Below, in pieces: positions 8,916 to 18,061 of a DNA stretch of 64,000 nt. Positions within the stretch are counted from its first letter, which is position 1; each line of letters opens with the position of its first letter. This DNA is from Bradyrhizobium sp. Ghvi (lineage in GTDB: Bacteria; Pseudomonadota; Alphaproteobacteria; Rhizobiales; Xanthobacteraceae). The DNA is taken from NCBI RefSeq assembly GCF_900115265.1, contig NZ_FOVU01000004.1:680987-744986 (forward strand), given 5' to 3'. The notes below the pieces were generated by a model. It was not told the DNA's origin. It worked only from the letters and a program-made list of their open reading frames with translations, and did no database searches. Made by a program: the position numbers and the translations under genes.

Positions 8916-10538
8916 ATGATCCGCCTCGACAACGTCAGCAAGCAAGCCGGCCACCAGATCCTCTTCATCGAAGCCTCCGCCGCTCTCAACAAGGGCGAGA
9001 AGATCGGTCTCGTCGGCCCGAACGGCGCCGGAAAAACCACTTTGTTCCGGATGATTGCCGGCGAGGAACTGCCCGACGAAGGGCAGGTGTCCACCGATCG
9101 CGGCATCACCATCGGCTATTTCAACCAGGATGTCGGCGAGATGTCTGGCCGCAGCGCCGTAGCCGAGGTGATGAACGGCGCGGGCCCCGTCAGCGAGGTC
9201 GCGGCCGAGCTGCGTCAACTCGAAGCCGACATGGCTGATCCTGACAAGGCCGACCAGATGGACGAGATCATTGCCCGCTATGGCGAGGTGCAGCATGCCT
9301 TCGAGGAGCTCGACGGCTATGCGCTCGACGGCCGTGCGCGCGAGGCCCTGTCCGGCCTCGGCTTCAGCCAGGAGATGATGGACGGTGACGTCGGCAAGCT
9401 CTCGGGCGGCTGGAAGATGCGCGTGGCGCTCGCCCGCATTCTGTTGATGCGTCCCGATGTCATGCTGCTTGACGAGCCGAGCAACCATCTCGATCTCGAA
9501 AGCCTGATCTGGCTGGAGAAGTTTCTGCACGATTACGAGGGCACGCTGCTGATGACCTCGCACGACCGCGAGTTCATCAACCGCGTGATCTCCAAGGTGA
9601 TCGAAATCGATTCCGGCTCGCTCACCACCTATACCGGTGATTACGAGTTCTACGAGCAGCAGCGCGCGATGGCCGAGAAGCAGCAGCAGGCGCAGTTCGA
9701 GCGCCAGCAGGCGATGCTTGCCAAGGAGATCAAGTTCATCGAGCGCTTCAAGGCGCGCGCCTCGCACGCCGCCCAGGTGCAGAGCCGGGTGAAGAAGCTC
9801 GACAAGATCGAGCGGGTCGAGCCGCCGCGCCGCCGCCAGAGCATCGCCTTCGACTTTCCGCCCGCGCCGCGCTCGGGCGAAGATGTCGTCGCGCTCAAGA
9901 ACGTGTTCAAGGGCTACGGCAACAAGCGCATCTATGACGGGCTCGATTTCATGATCCGCCGCAGGGAGCGCTGGTGCGTGATGGGCGTCAACGGCGCGGG
10001 CAAGTCAACGCTGCTCAAGCTGGTCGCGGGCGCGAGCGAGCCGGACGAGGGCACGGTGGCACTCGGCGGCAGCGTCAAGATGGGCTATTTCGCCCAGCAC
10101 GCGATGGACCTGCTCGACGGCGAGCGCACCGTGTTCCAGTCGCTCGAAGACCAGTTTCCGACCGCGGGGCAGGGCAGTTTGCGTGCGCTCGCCGGCTGCT
10201 TCGGCTTCTCCGGCGACGACGTCGAGAAGCGCTGCCGCGTGCTCTCAGGCGGCGAGAAGGCGCGCCTGGTGATGGCCAAGATGCTGTTCGACCCGCCGAA
10301 CTTCCTGGTGCTGGACGAGCCGACCAACCATCTCGACCTCGCCACCAAGGAAATGCTGATCAATGCGCTCTCGGATTTCGAAGGCACCATGCTGTTCGTC
10401 TCGCACGACCGGCATTTTCTGGCGACACTCTCGAACCGCGTGCTCGAGCTGACACCTGATGGCATCCACCAATATGGCGGCGGCTACACGGAATACGTCG
10501 CGCGCACCGGGCAGGAGGCTCCGGGGCTGCGCAACTGA
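8916..10538 (+). CDS. ABC-F family ATPase (YbiT/EttA type)
   Basis: A 540-aa soluble protein with two ABC ATPase domains and no membrane segment, the hallmark of ABC-F translation factors. First domain: Walker A GPNGAGKT (residues 34-41), signature LSGGWKMR (about 163), Walker B LLDEPSNHLDLE. A charged, Gln-rich linker follows (about 245-290, the P-site-tRNA-contacting region of the family). Second domain: GVNGAGKS, LSGGEKAR and LDEPTNHLDL. It probably binds the ribosome E site and helps stalled or first-round translation. The overall pattern is closest to YbiT. Monocistronic and convergent with the peptidase gene. Confidence 0.92.
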   Translation: MIRLDNVSKQAGHQILFIEASAALNKGEKIGLVGPNGAGKTTLFRMIAGEELPDEGQVSTDRGITIGYFNQDVGEMSGRSAVAEVMNGAGPVSEVAAELRQLEADMADPDKADQMDEIIARYGEVQHAFEELDGYALDGRAREALSGLGFSQEMMDGDVGKLSGGWKMRVALARILLMRPDVMLLDEPSNHLDLESLIWLEKFLHDYEGTLLMTSHDREFINRVISKVIEIDSGSLTTYTGDYEFYEQQRAMAEKQQQAQFERQQAMLAKEIKFIERFKARASHAAQVQSRVKKLDKIERVEPPRRRQSIAFDFPPAPRSGEDVVALKNVFKGYGNKRIYDGLDFMIRRRERWCVMGVNGAGKSTLLKLVAGASEPDEGTVALGGSVKMGYFAQHAMDLLDGERTVFQSLEDQFPTAGQGSLRALAGCFGFSGDDVEKRCRVLSGGEKARLVMAKMLFDPPNFLVLDEPTNHLDLATKEMLINALSDFEGTMLFVSHDRHFLATLSNRVLELTPDGIHQYGGGYTEYVARTGQEAPGLRN

Positions 10539-10544
10539 ACGCGC

Positions 10545-11954
10545 TCACGGAATGATGCCCAGGCTTTGGCCGGCGGCCACCGGCCTGATGATGCCGTAGC
10601 CGTAATCGTAGTTGGGCACCGCGCCGCCCATCGGGTGCGCTGTCGCCTCCAACACCGCAATCATGGCTGCAGGATCCGTCGCCGTGGGCGGCTGCGCGGT
10701 TCGCAGCGCGGCGACGCATCCGGATGCGACGGCACATGCGGCCGACGTTCCCGTGTCGGGCTCAAAGCCGCGCGGGCCGCGCAGGACCTTCGAGCCGAGA
10801 AACTGCGTATAGGCGGTGATGTCCGGCTTCTGCTGAGGCATTCCCGCGATCGACGGTCCTTGCGAGGAATAACAGACGCGCAAATCGTGGATGTCGCAGC
10901 CGGCGAGCGTCAGCACCTCGTCGTACGCGTTGGCGCCCATGATCATTCCCGCCGTCCGCTGCAAACACACGGCATTGGGGCAGCCATCGCCGCAATTACC
11001 TGCGGCGAAAAGCACGTCGGCGCCGAATGCCGTGAGCAGGGCGATGTAGAGTCTGAAGGGATGGCCGGGATTGTCGATGTAGCGCCGGGGATCACCAGGG
11101 GCGAAGTCGTCGAGGCTCGGATGAAAGATGCCCCAGCTGTTGTTGACCACGAGCGCGCTCTGCGGAATGACTGCAGTAAGCGCCCAGCGCCAGATCAACA
11201 CCAGGTAACCGCGCATCATTTCTCCGATCGTGGCACTGACGGTGTGCTCCCCGGCCGGACGTCCAAGCAGCAAGGGATAGTCGAGCAGCGTCACGTTCGG
11301 GGCCACCGAGAGCACGCCATAGGCGCACATCGTCCCGTGACCGATGCGATGAAGGCCCGGCATCGTCGCCACTCTCGGTGGCGTCCACGAATTGCCCACA
11401 TCCAGGGCCGGATTGAAGCCGAGCCGCCTCGCCAGATGTGACCTGCAGATGCCGGTATCGACGAGAGCGACGGCAACATCCGTTCCATAGAGGCCGTTGT
11501 CCTGCAGCACCGAGGTATTGAGGTCCTGCCGCACAGTGTCGGTATCGCCCGTGGCTTGGTTGGCTGGCGGCGGGGCAAGTAGGCTATGCACATCGGAATC
11601 CAACCAGACCGGCTCCCCGTCATTGAAATCCGGCTTGGACAGAGTCGCTGGAGAAACGTACGCGCGGACGAGAAATTTCTTCGATTTCTCGAACGCGAGA
11701 AGGGAGAACGCTTTTTCGCCTCTGTCCTCTGGCGAGACCGCAGGTCGCTGATCGGCGCCATCCCAAATCGGCAAGGCGCCGAACTCACCGTCGATCAAAA
11801 AGTCCGTCGCCACGTTCTCGCGGACGTAATCGCGCATCGTGCCCACCGGACTGTCGCCCTTGAGCAGGTCGTTCGCCGCCTTCACGAGCACCTCATTTTG
11901 ATTGCGTTGCACCAGCACCCGCACATAGTCGGTGCGCAGTTCCCAAGGCGTCAT
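10545..11954 (-). CDS. S8 (subtilisin-like) serine peptidase without signal peptide
   Basis: A 469-aa peptidase with an intact catalytic triad: Asp166 in ALVDTGIC, His206 in GHGTMC and Ser404 in GTSAAC, plus the oxyanion Asn320 in FAAGN. The first ~150 residues form an extra N-terminal domain of unknown function. No signal peptide or membrane anchor is visible, so it is either cytoplasmic or leaves by an atypical route. GGAGG lies 5 nt before ATG 11954. It is the last gene of a set with the PAP2-like protein (37-bp gap) and the cyclase. Confidence 0.88.
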   Translation of the reverse strand: MTPWELRTDYVRVLVQRNQNEVLVKAANDLLKGDSPVGTMRDYVRENVATDFLIDGEFGALPIWDGADQRPAVSPEDRGEKAFSLLAFEKSKKFLVRAYVSPATLSKPDFNDGEPVWLDSDVHSLLAPPPANQATGDTDTVRQDLNTSVLQDNGLYGTDVAVALVDTGICRSHLARRLGFNPALDVGNSWTPPRVATMPGLHRIGHGTMCAYGVLSVAPNVTLLDYPLLLGRPAGEHTVSATIGEMMRGYLVLIWRWALTAVIPQSALVVNNSWGIFHPSLDDFAPGDPRRYIDNPGHPFRLYIALLTAFGADVLFAAGNCGDGCPNAVCLQRTAGMIMGANAYDEVLTLAGCDIHDLRVCYSSQGPSIAGMPQQKPDITAYTQFLGSKVLRGPRGFEPDTGTSAACAVASGCVAALRTAQPPTATDPAAMIAVLEATAHPMGGAVPNYDYGYGIIRPVAAGQSLGIIP

Positions 11955-11991
11955 GATTGCCTCCGCTGCCGTGGTCAGGTCGTGCGCGAGC

Positions 11992-12834
11992 TCATTTCCA
12001 TTCGGCCTGCGCGAGCTTGAATGTCGCCGCGTAGAACGGGCAAGCCGTCAGAAACGGTTTCAGGGCGATCGCGGCCTTGGCGCCCGCGTCGATGTCCTCG
12101 CGATAATGCAATCCTGCGATGACCCGATTCATCGCGACTCGCGCGGCCAATGCCCGCAACGGCTCCTTGTATTGGGGCAGCAGGTCGGCCAGGCACTCGG
12201 AGGTGAGCGTGCCAATGAGCGCATGTCCGGCCGGATAGGACGGGTGGCCCGGAACCTGGACCGGTGGATACAGCGTCGGGCAAACCTGGCTTGGTCGCGG
12301 CTGGTACCAATAGGGCGGAGGCGCGGCGCCGCTCATATTCGAATACTGGAGCTTGAGCGTGACCATCGCGAATTCGCCGACGCGGGCCATGATCTTCATC
12401 AGCAGGAACGTATGCGGGTAGGCCGTGGCGCTCATGTTGAGAAGCTGCAGCCAGCGCAGCTGAAAATTCTGATCCTCCTCGACGATTTCGCCGAGCGCTT
12501 CCGGCCGCTCCGCAACTGCAAGCACCAGGACCTCGTCGACCATCTTTGCAGTGACGGGGTACGTGGGCGGTGGCAGCGCAACGGCCGCCTGCCATTGCTT
12601 GCCCTTGATGGTCTGTGCCAGAAACTCCGGGAGGATCGTGACGGCGCGCAGATCTGGGTCCCACTCGGCGTCTCGGAACTTGGCGTCATAGGACCGCGTG
12701 ATTGCGATCTCGGCGAGCGGCCGATCGGCCCGCATCGCGAACACGGGTGCGCCGCTGCCACCCGGGCCGCCTGTCCAATTTCCTCCGAACCAATTGCCAC
12801 CAAACCAATTGCCTCCGAACCAATTTCCCCCCAT
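11992..12834 (-). CDS. PAP2/vanadium haloperoxidase-like protein with GGNWF repeats
   Basis: A 280-aa protein. Residues 1-22 are four tandem Gly-Gly-Asn-Trp-(Phe/Thr) units. The rest has the acid phosphatase/haloperoxidase signature: YWYQPRPS (about 175-182), HPSYPAGHA (197-205) and RVIAGLHYREDI (237-248), which supply the Arg, His and His/Asp residues binding phosphate or vanadate. There is no signal peptide or membrane helix, so it is closer to soluble haloperoxidase-like proteins than to lipid phosphatases. ATG 12834 has GGGAGG upstream. It lies between the cyclase and the S8 peptidase and is probably cotranscribed with both. The true substrate cannot be read from the sequence. Confidence 0.82.
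   Translation of the reverse strand: MGGNWFGGNWFGGNWFGGNWTGGPGGSGAPVFAMRADRPLAEIAITRSYDAKFRDAEWDPDLRAVTILPEFLAQTIKGKQWQAAVALPPPTYPVTAKMVDEVLVLAVAERPEALGEIVEEDQNFQLRWLQLLNMSATAYPHTFLLMKIMARVGEFAMVTLKLQYSNMSGAAPPPYWYQPRPSQVCPTLYPPVQVPGHPSYPAGHALIGTLTSECLADLLPQYKEPLRALAARVAMNRVIAGLHYREDIDAGAKAAIALKPFLTACPFYAATFKLAQAEWK
12775..12834 (-). repeat. Four 15-bp tandem repeats encoding GGNWF units
   Basis: Four adjacent 15-bp units at the very start of the PAP2-like gene, at 12775, 12790, 12805 and 12820. They differ at a few positions, mostly third codon positions, so the peptide is kept while the DNA drifts. This suggests selection on the Gly/Trp/Phe motif. Confidence 0.85.
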
Positions 12835-12875
12835 GGCAGCATCCTCCCGTGGTTCGCTGCAAATGCAGCATGGTT

Positions 12876-14666
12876 TCAATCCGGCAAGCCAGCCTCTCGC
12901 AAATGATCGATGAAGCGGTCCCGCAAACCCGGCTTGAAGGGGCACCGCTCGCGATAGGCCGAAAGCTTGAATCGAGGCTGTATGTCCGAAAGCATCCTGA
13001 TGACGCCCCGGGCCTCCTCACCCTGGCCCTTTGCAATATAGGCGGCCGCCAGAACCCGCAGGTTGGCGGAGAGCCGGCCGTTCAAAGCTGCGGTCTTGCG
13101 GGCCCACACGACCGCCTCATCGTAGTTGCCGTTGATGTAATGGGCTTGGCCGAGGAACATCAGGTAAAAATAGGCCTGCGTGTCGGCCGGTGACAGACGC
13201 AATCCCTGTTCGGCGCGCGTAATCGCGGATTGGCCATCCTCAAGGTAGCCGTACACGCCACTGCTAAGGGTCCAAGCCATCGCATTGCCGGGCGATGCGC
13301 TCAAGGCCCTGTCAAACAAATCGAGCGCCGCGTTATAGTCCTTGAACAAGAGCGCCTTGGCGTGTCCGAGAACGGCCAGCGCGAACCCGTCTGCCGGCGC
13401 CCGGTCGACCGCCGCAGTGGCAAGGCGCGCGGCTTCCGCCGCATCGGGGCCGCCCTCGGCGCCCCAACCTTGCGCGACATTGTGAATGTGCCACAGCGCC
13501 GCATAGGCATAAGGAGTCGCGTAGCTCGGGTCCGAAGCGATTGCGGCCTGCAGCAGCTCCCCCGCTCGGCCGAAGTCGAAGAAGTTCATGCGATACATGA
13601 AGTCGATCGCCTTCATGAGCAGCTCGTAAGCATTGAGGTTGTCCGAGCGTTTTTGAAGCGCACGTCTCAACTCTGCCTCGCGGACCTGGGGGGCGATGCT
13701 CCATACGATGCGCGTCGCAATGCGGCTCTGAAAATCAAACAGTTCCGAGACATCGCCATCGTAGTGATCTGCCCAGAGCACGACCCCCGCTTCGACGTCC
13801 TGCAATTCGACTCCAATTCGTAGCCGCTTGTCGGCTCGCCGGATGCTGCCGCTCAAGACGTATCGGACGCCGAGTTCTTGGCCGATCCTCTGGCTGTCGA
13901 CCGGGCCGCTACGATAGGGAGACGTCGACATGCTTGAAATGACGAACAGCCCACGGAGGTTCTGGAGCGCAACGACGATCTCGTCGGCCGTGCCATCGCC
14001 GAAGTAATCGTCTTCCGCGTTCGCGCCCTGGGTACGAAATGGCAATACCGCGATATAAGGCACCTTGGCCTGGCGGCTTGCCCTGCGGCCACCGTTCGAC
14101 GGCAACCGTTCGGCCTCTGGCAGCAGAAGAGAATAAGCGTGAACGGGGCGCGCAAGATGCTTGAGCCGAAGGACGCCCAGGTCTTGGACAGGGACATCGA
14201 GCCGATCCTTGATCTGCTGGAACATCTCGTCTGAAAGCACCACGCCGCCTGCCGGCGCGGACTGCTCGAGTCTCGCGGCTATGTTGACTCCCTTTCCGAA
14301 GATGTCCTCCGATTCGACGATGGTCTGCGCAACGTTCAGACCCATTCGGAATTGTATCTTCCGATCGTATCCTTCCCGGGTCTGTGCAGCGGAGACTTCG
14401 TGCTGCAAGGCGACCGCACAGCGCGCCGCATCGAGCGAGGAATCGAAAGAGGCGAGAAAGCCGTCCCCCGTATTCTTCACGATCCTGCCGCGGAAGGAGA
14501 CGATGCACGGATTGATCACGCCGAAACGAAGCGCTCGCAGTCGCACGTGCGTTGCTTCCTCCGCCACCTCTGTCAGACGAGCATAGCCCACGACGTCTGC
14601 GGCCAGGATTGCAAGTACGCGACGCGAGGGCAGGGCCTCTGCAACATCGATCCCCGGATGATTCAC
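12876..14666 (-). CDS. Class III adenylate/guanylate cyclase with TolB-like and TPR domains
   Basis: A cyclase domain comes first, then a TolB-like segment (YIAVLPFRT onward) and a C-terminal TPR array. Catalytic residues look complete: metal-binding Asp in LAADVVGY and in NTGDGF, Lys in RIVKN, Asp in EDIFGKG, and the Asn/Arg pair in VNIAARLE, so it should make cAMP. The start is uncertain. I give GTG 14666, just before the cyclase domain; the frame is open to GTG 14861, which has GGAAGGG upstream but would add 65 residues with no domain character. It heads the set with the PAP2-like and S8 genes (41-bp gap). No membrane segment is present. Confidence 0.85.
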   Translation of the reverse strand: MNHPGIDVAEALPSRRVLAILAADVVGYARLTEVAEEATHVRLRALRFGVINPCIVSFRGRIVKNTGDGFLASFDSSLDAARCAVALQHEVSAAQTREGYDRKIQFRMGLNVAQTIVESEDIFGKGVNIAARLEQSAPAGGVVLSDEMFQQIKDRLDVPVQDLGVLRLKHLARPVHAYSLLLPEAERLPSNGGRRASRQAKVPYIAVLPFRTQGANAEDDYFGDGTADEIVVALQNLRGLFVISSMSTSPYRSGPVDSQRIGQELGVRYVLSGSIRRADKRLRIGVELQDVEAGVVLWADHYDGDVSELFDFQSRIATRIVWSIAPQVREAELRRALQKRSDNLNAYELLMKAIDFMYRMNFFDFGRAGELLQAAIASDPSYATPYAYAALWHIHNVAQGWGAEGGPDAAEAARLATAAVDRAPADGFALAVLGHAKALLFKDYNAALDLFDRALSASPGNAMAWTLSSGVYGYLEDGQSAITRAEQGLRLSPADTQAYFYLMFLGQAHYINGNYDEAVVWARKTAALNGRLSANLRVLAAAYIAKGQGEEARGVIRMLSDIQPRFKLSAYRERCPFKPGLRDRFIDHLREAGLPD

Positions 14667-14845
14667 CTTGGCCGCCCCGCTGCTTTGCAGAACAGGGGCA
14701 GGATAGCATAACGCGAGGTCATTGATAGCGCCCACCGCGCACCTCCGACTCTGAACAAACTCAACCCCGCTTACGCGCGCCGACATTTTGCCGAACGAAG
14801 CGGCTCCCAAATCATATGCAGCAACCTCTCTCCAGGTGAGCGGCC

Positions 14846-15052
14846 GTGTCGGACGAGGCACAACTATCCCTTCCGCGAACCTGGGAAACTCGCCCCCTGA
14901 AGCGGATGGTCGGACTTATCGTTGCGGCCTTTTTCGGCTCAACCTGCAAAGAGCTACAATCGATTTTCAGCAATTTGACTGCGAGACTGAAGGCCCGAGA
15001 GCCACCGCGTCGCGCGGCTGCATTTTACAGACGAACTGGAAAGGCGCTGTGA
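14846..15052 (+). CDS. Hypothetical 68-aa protein, doubtful
   Basis: GTG at 14846 is preceded by AGGTGAG and opens a 68-codon frame with one short hydrophobic stretch (MVGLIVAAFFG) and a basic tail. It is divergent from the cyclase and would overlap the longest possible cyclase frame by 16 bp. Codon use is acceptable but no family is recognised. It may be non-coding. Confidence 0.25.
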   Translation: MSDEAQLSLPRTWETRPLKRMVGLIVAAFFGSTCKELQSIFSNLTARLKAREPPRRAAAFYRRTGKAL

Positions 15053-15330
15053 GTTAGATCATACAGACGCGCAAATTCGTGTCACGAGCCCGGCGGTTGC
15101 ACTTTGCCGATTTGCTCGCGTCGGCCGAGGATGTTGAGGCCGCGCGTTCCACTGGAAATGAGGTGGCGAGCCGGAGCTTGGAATCGCGGCCGCGCGCGCC
15201 GTAGAAATCACGCGTCGCCAGCGCGGTGGTCGCAGTGAATGGCTCGTCGCCTCGGGCGGCAGGCCTGCGCCGACCGGCCTTGAACGCCGCAAGGTCGCTC
15301 GTTACGCTCGAGGAAAACCGGGAGATACGC
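15053..15330. other. Stretch without a supported gene
   Basis: Between the doubtful 68-aa ORF and the MBL-fold gene only shadow frames are present. No clear terminator, repeat or RNA is visible. The longest open frame of the MBL gene reaches into it but without a ribosome binding site. Confidence 0.4.
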
Positions 15331-16206
15331 GTGAAGCAGCTGAGGATCGGCGACACCACCATCGATGCGGTGATCGAGCGGGAGGGGCCGTGGCGGCGGC
15401 CGCAAGATTTTTTCCCGGGATATGATGAGGGTGTGTTCAAGCAGCATCTGCCGACCATGGAGCCGGAGGTGTTCGACGTCGCTCGCGGCATGATGGTCAT
15501 CACCTACCAGACGTTCGTGGTGCGCACGCCGTGCTACACCATTCTTGTCGACACCTGCACCGGCGAGGACAAGGGCCATCCGCCGCCATTCGACTTTCCC
15601 GGCAAGGAGCGCTGGCGCAACGAATTGTTCGCGCTCGGCATCGGCTTCGAGCAGGTCGACTACGTCTTCTGCACGCATTTGCATATCGACCACACCGGCT
15701 GGAACACGACGTTGCGCGACGGCCGCTGGGTGCCGACGTTCCCGAACGCGAAATACGTCTTTCACAAGGGCGAGTACGCCGCCTGGGAGGCCGAGAACGC
15801 CAAAGGCAACAATCCACCCGGCACTGTGTTTCGCGACAATTGCCTGCCGATCGTCGAGGCGGGACAGGCGCTGCTGGTCGATGACGGCTATGCGCTGGAC
15901 GATACCGTCACGCTGACGCCGACGCCGGGGCATTCGCCCTGTCATTGCTGCGTCAATATCTTCTCGAAGGGCCGGCGCGCGGTGGTCGCCGGCGACCTCA
16001 TGCATCACCAGATCCAGTGCCGCGAGCCGGACTGGTCGGCCAGGCCCGACTGGGATGCAAAACAGTCGGCGGTGTCGCGGCGAAAGTTCTTCGCTTCCGT
16101 TGCCGACACCGACACGCTGATCTTGCCGATCCATTTTCCGGCGCCGACGGTCGGACTGATCAAGCCGTTCGGCGCCGCGTTCGATTACCGCTTCAAGCGG
16201 GAATAG
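15331..16206 (+). CDS. MBL-fold metallohydrolase
   Basis: A 291-aa cytoplasmic enzyme of the metallo-beta-lactamase fold. The metal motif THLHIDH lies at residues 115-121 (HxHxDH). Further His/Asp ligands are in TPGHSPCHC and in GDLMHH, and a late His is in PIHFPAP. The residues for a di-zinc site are therefore complete. The size and pattern match AttM/AHL-lactonase-like and other generic hydrolases, so the substrate is open. GTG 15331 is chosen because GGGAG lies upstream; the frame extends to 15226 without support. Confidence 0.85.
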   Translation: MKQLRIGDTTIDAVIEREGPWRRPQDFFPGYDEGVFKQHLPTMEPEVFDVARGMMVITYQTFVVRTPCYTILVDTCTGEDKGHPPPFDFPGKERWRNELFALGIGFEQVDYVFCTHLHIDHTGWNTTLRDGRWVPTFPNAKYVFHKGEYAAWEAENAKGNNPPGTVFRDNCLPIVEAGQALLVDDGYALDDTVTLTPTPGHSPCHCCVNIFSKGRRAVVAGDLMHHQIQCREPDWSARPDWDAKQSAVSRRKFFASVADTDTLILPIHFPAPTVGLIKPFGAAFDYRFKRE

Positions 16207-16221
16207 GCTGCTTCTTCCCGT

Positions 16222-16304
16222 CATGCCAGGGCTTGTCTCGGGCATCCACGTTCTTGTTTCACTGACGACAAAGAGCGTGGATGGCCGGGACAAGCCCGGC
16301 CATG
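16222..16304. repeat. Palindromic intergenic repeat (GCTTGTC/GACAAGC type)
   Basis: A long inverted repeat lies between the convergent MBL and asparaginase genes. Its outer parts match AGGGCTTGTC near 16228 and GACAAGCCC near 16289, and the inner arms contain GCATCCACG and CGTGGATG. The element at 17626-17648 shares the outer arm. The position suggests a bidirectional transcription-end or RNA-stability element. Confidence 0.75.
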
Positions 16305-16360
16305 TCGAAATCGCAGGACGTTTGCGATGTTGCAGCTGCGGCGGCAGCGCCCCGGATGCT

Positions 16361-17452
16361 CTAATACGTATAGAACATCCGCTGGATTTCCTTGCTGTCG
16401 CTCGTCTTGGTCAGCGCCAGCATCAAGAGGATGCGCGCCTTCTGCGGATTGAGCGTATCCGAGACGATGAAGTCGTGTTCGTCGTCCTTGGCTTCGCCAT
16501 TGCGCGCGACGATGCCATTGCCGACACGGCTGCTGCGAACGATTACGACCCCCTTCTTGTGGGCCTCGTCGAGCGCCGGCTCGACCGCCGGCCGGGCCAG
16601 GCTGCCGTCACCCACGCCGGCGTGCACGATCCCCTTGGCACCGGCGGCGACGAACGCGTCGATCGCAACCCGGTTCATGTTGGCGTAGCCGTAGACGATG
16701 TCGACTTGCGGCAGGGTATCGAGGTTGGACACGTCAAACTCGGAGTCCGCCGTGTGTCGGCGGGTCGATTGACGATAGAAATACGGCTTGTTGCCCTGCA
16801 TGTAGCCGAGAAAGCCGAGCTCCGGCGTGCGGAAGGTGTCGGCCGTCGAGGTGTTGGTCTTGGTGACCTCGCGCGCCGCGTTGATCTGATCGTTGAGAGC
16901 GACGAGCACGCCCTTGCCGACGGCCTCCTCGCTGCCTGCGAGGATCACAGCATTGAAGAGATTGATCGGACCATCCGCGCTGATCGCCGTCGACGGCCGC
17001 ATGGCACCGACGACGACGACAGGTTTCCTGCTCTTGACCACGAGGTCCAGGAAATAGCTGGTCTCCTCGATCGTATCGGTCCCGTGCGTGATCACGATCC
17101 CGTCCACGTCGTCCTGCGCAAGGAGCGTGTTGACGCGCTTGGCGAGCTTCAGCCAGTAGTCATTGTTCATGTTCTCGCTGGCGATCTGGAAAACCTGCTC
17201 GCCCTTGACGTTGGCCACCGTCTTCAGCTCGGGGACGGCGTTCAGGAGGGTCTCGATGCCGACCGTGGCTGCGGTGTAGCCGACCACGGTGGTGCTGCTC
17301 GCCCCGCTGCCGGCGATCGTGCCGCCGGTGGCCAGAACCACGACGTTGGGCAGGCCGGGGCCCCTCGCACTTGCGACGTCAAGACTGATGAGCAGCGCAA
17401 AGAGCACGCTCATTGTCGCCATCATGTAATCACGCACTCGGAACTGCCACAT
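16361..17452 (-). CDS. Type II L-asparaginase (periplasmic)
   Basis: A 363-aa asparaginase that hydrolyses Asn to Asp and ammonia. An N-terminal signal peptide (about residues 10-29) sends it to the periplasm. The two family signatures are intact: VLATGGTIAG (39-48), with the nucleophile Thr, and ITHGTDTIEET (121-131), with the second catalytic Thr-Asp. ATG 17452 is used; a GTG nine bases upstream is also possible. Single gene between two palindromic repeats, so probably transcribed alone. Confidence 0.92.
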   Translation of the reverse strand: MWQFRVRDYMMATMSVLFALLISLDVASARGPGLPNVVVLATGGTIAGSGASSTTVVGYTAATVGIETLLNAVPELKTVANVKGEQVFQIASENMNNDYWLKLAKRVNTLLAQDDVDGIVITHGTDTIEETSYFLDLVVKSRKPVVVVGAMRPSTAISADGPINLFNAVILAGSEEAVGKGVLVALNDQINAAREVTKTNTSTADTFRTPELGFLGYMQGNKPYFYRQSTRRHTADSEFDVSNLDTLPQVDIVYGYANMNRVAIDAFVAAGAKGIVHAGVGDGSLARPAVEPALDEAHKKGVVIVRSSRVGNGIVARNGEAKDDEHDFIVSDTLNPQKARILLMLALTKTSDSKEIQRMFYTY

Positions 17453-17625
17453 CTCGACCACCCTTTTTCTAGAAGCCTCGTCGATGCGCCCCGATTTCGC
17501 TCAGCGCCGTATGATCCGTCAGGAGCGGCGTTCTGTCTAGGGTGGCGATGTCTGTTGTTTGCGCGCGCGGCGCGTGCAGGCAGGTGGCGATAGTCGCCCC
17601 TCTCGTGCTCAAACAACAAACGTCA

Positions 17626-17648
17626 ATGCCCGGGACAAGCCCGGGCAT
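17626..17648. repeat. Palindromic repeat ATGCCCGGG/CCCGGGCAT
   Basis: Nine-base perfect arms are separated by ACAAG, located between asparaginase and psiF-like genes. Same family as the element at 16222-16304. Confidence 0.75.
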
Positions 17649-17690
17649 GACGAAGGTTGCTCGTTAAAGAGGCAGCGAAGGCACAGCGAC

Positions 17691-17939
17691 TTACGCGCCC
17701 ATCTCGCACTTCTTCATGAAGCTGTTCTTTGCGGCACCGGCGAGCGGCTTGCCGTCGGAGCCGACGGCCTTCGGCGCGCAGGCCTCTTGCTTGCACTTCT
17801 TCATGAACGAGGTCTTGGCCGCACCGGCGAGGGCTTTGCCGTCCTTGCCGACCGCCTTGCTCTCGCAGGTATCGTCCGCAAAGGCCGAGCCGGCTGCGAA
17901 GGTGGCAACGATCGCAGCCAGGAAAATCCGTTTCATCAT
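17691..17939 (-). CDS. PsiF repeat protein
   Basis: An 82-aa secreted protein with a signal peptide (MKRIFLAAIVATFAAGSAFA). Two copies of the PsiF repeat follow, each with Cys, KAVGxDGKxLAGAAKxSFMKKC and a closing Cys. In E. coli, psiF is phosphate-starvation inducible; the molecular role is unknown. ATG 17939 follows GGGAGAG. The frame continues far upstream without a stop, but the signal peptide fixes the start. Confidence 0.88.
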   Translation of the reverse strand: MMKRIFLAAIVATFAAGSAFADDTCESKAVGKDGKALAGAAKTSFMKKCKQEACAPKAVGSDGKPLAGAAKNSFMKKCEMGA

Positions 17940-18061
17940 TGGGTCTCTCCCTAAACCAAAATGGCGTTCCGGATTGGAGCCCGGAATCGTGGCGCAATCA
18001 AGCAGGATGAACGGTCGTCGCCCGGTCCGCCTGCCAATTTCTCGCGAGAGGTCTCCGCGTC

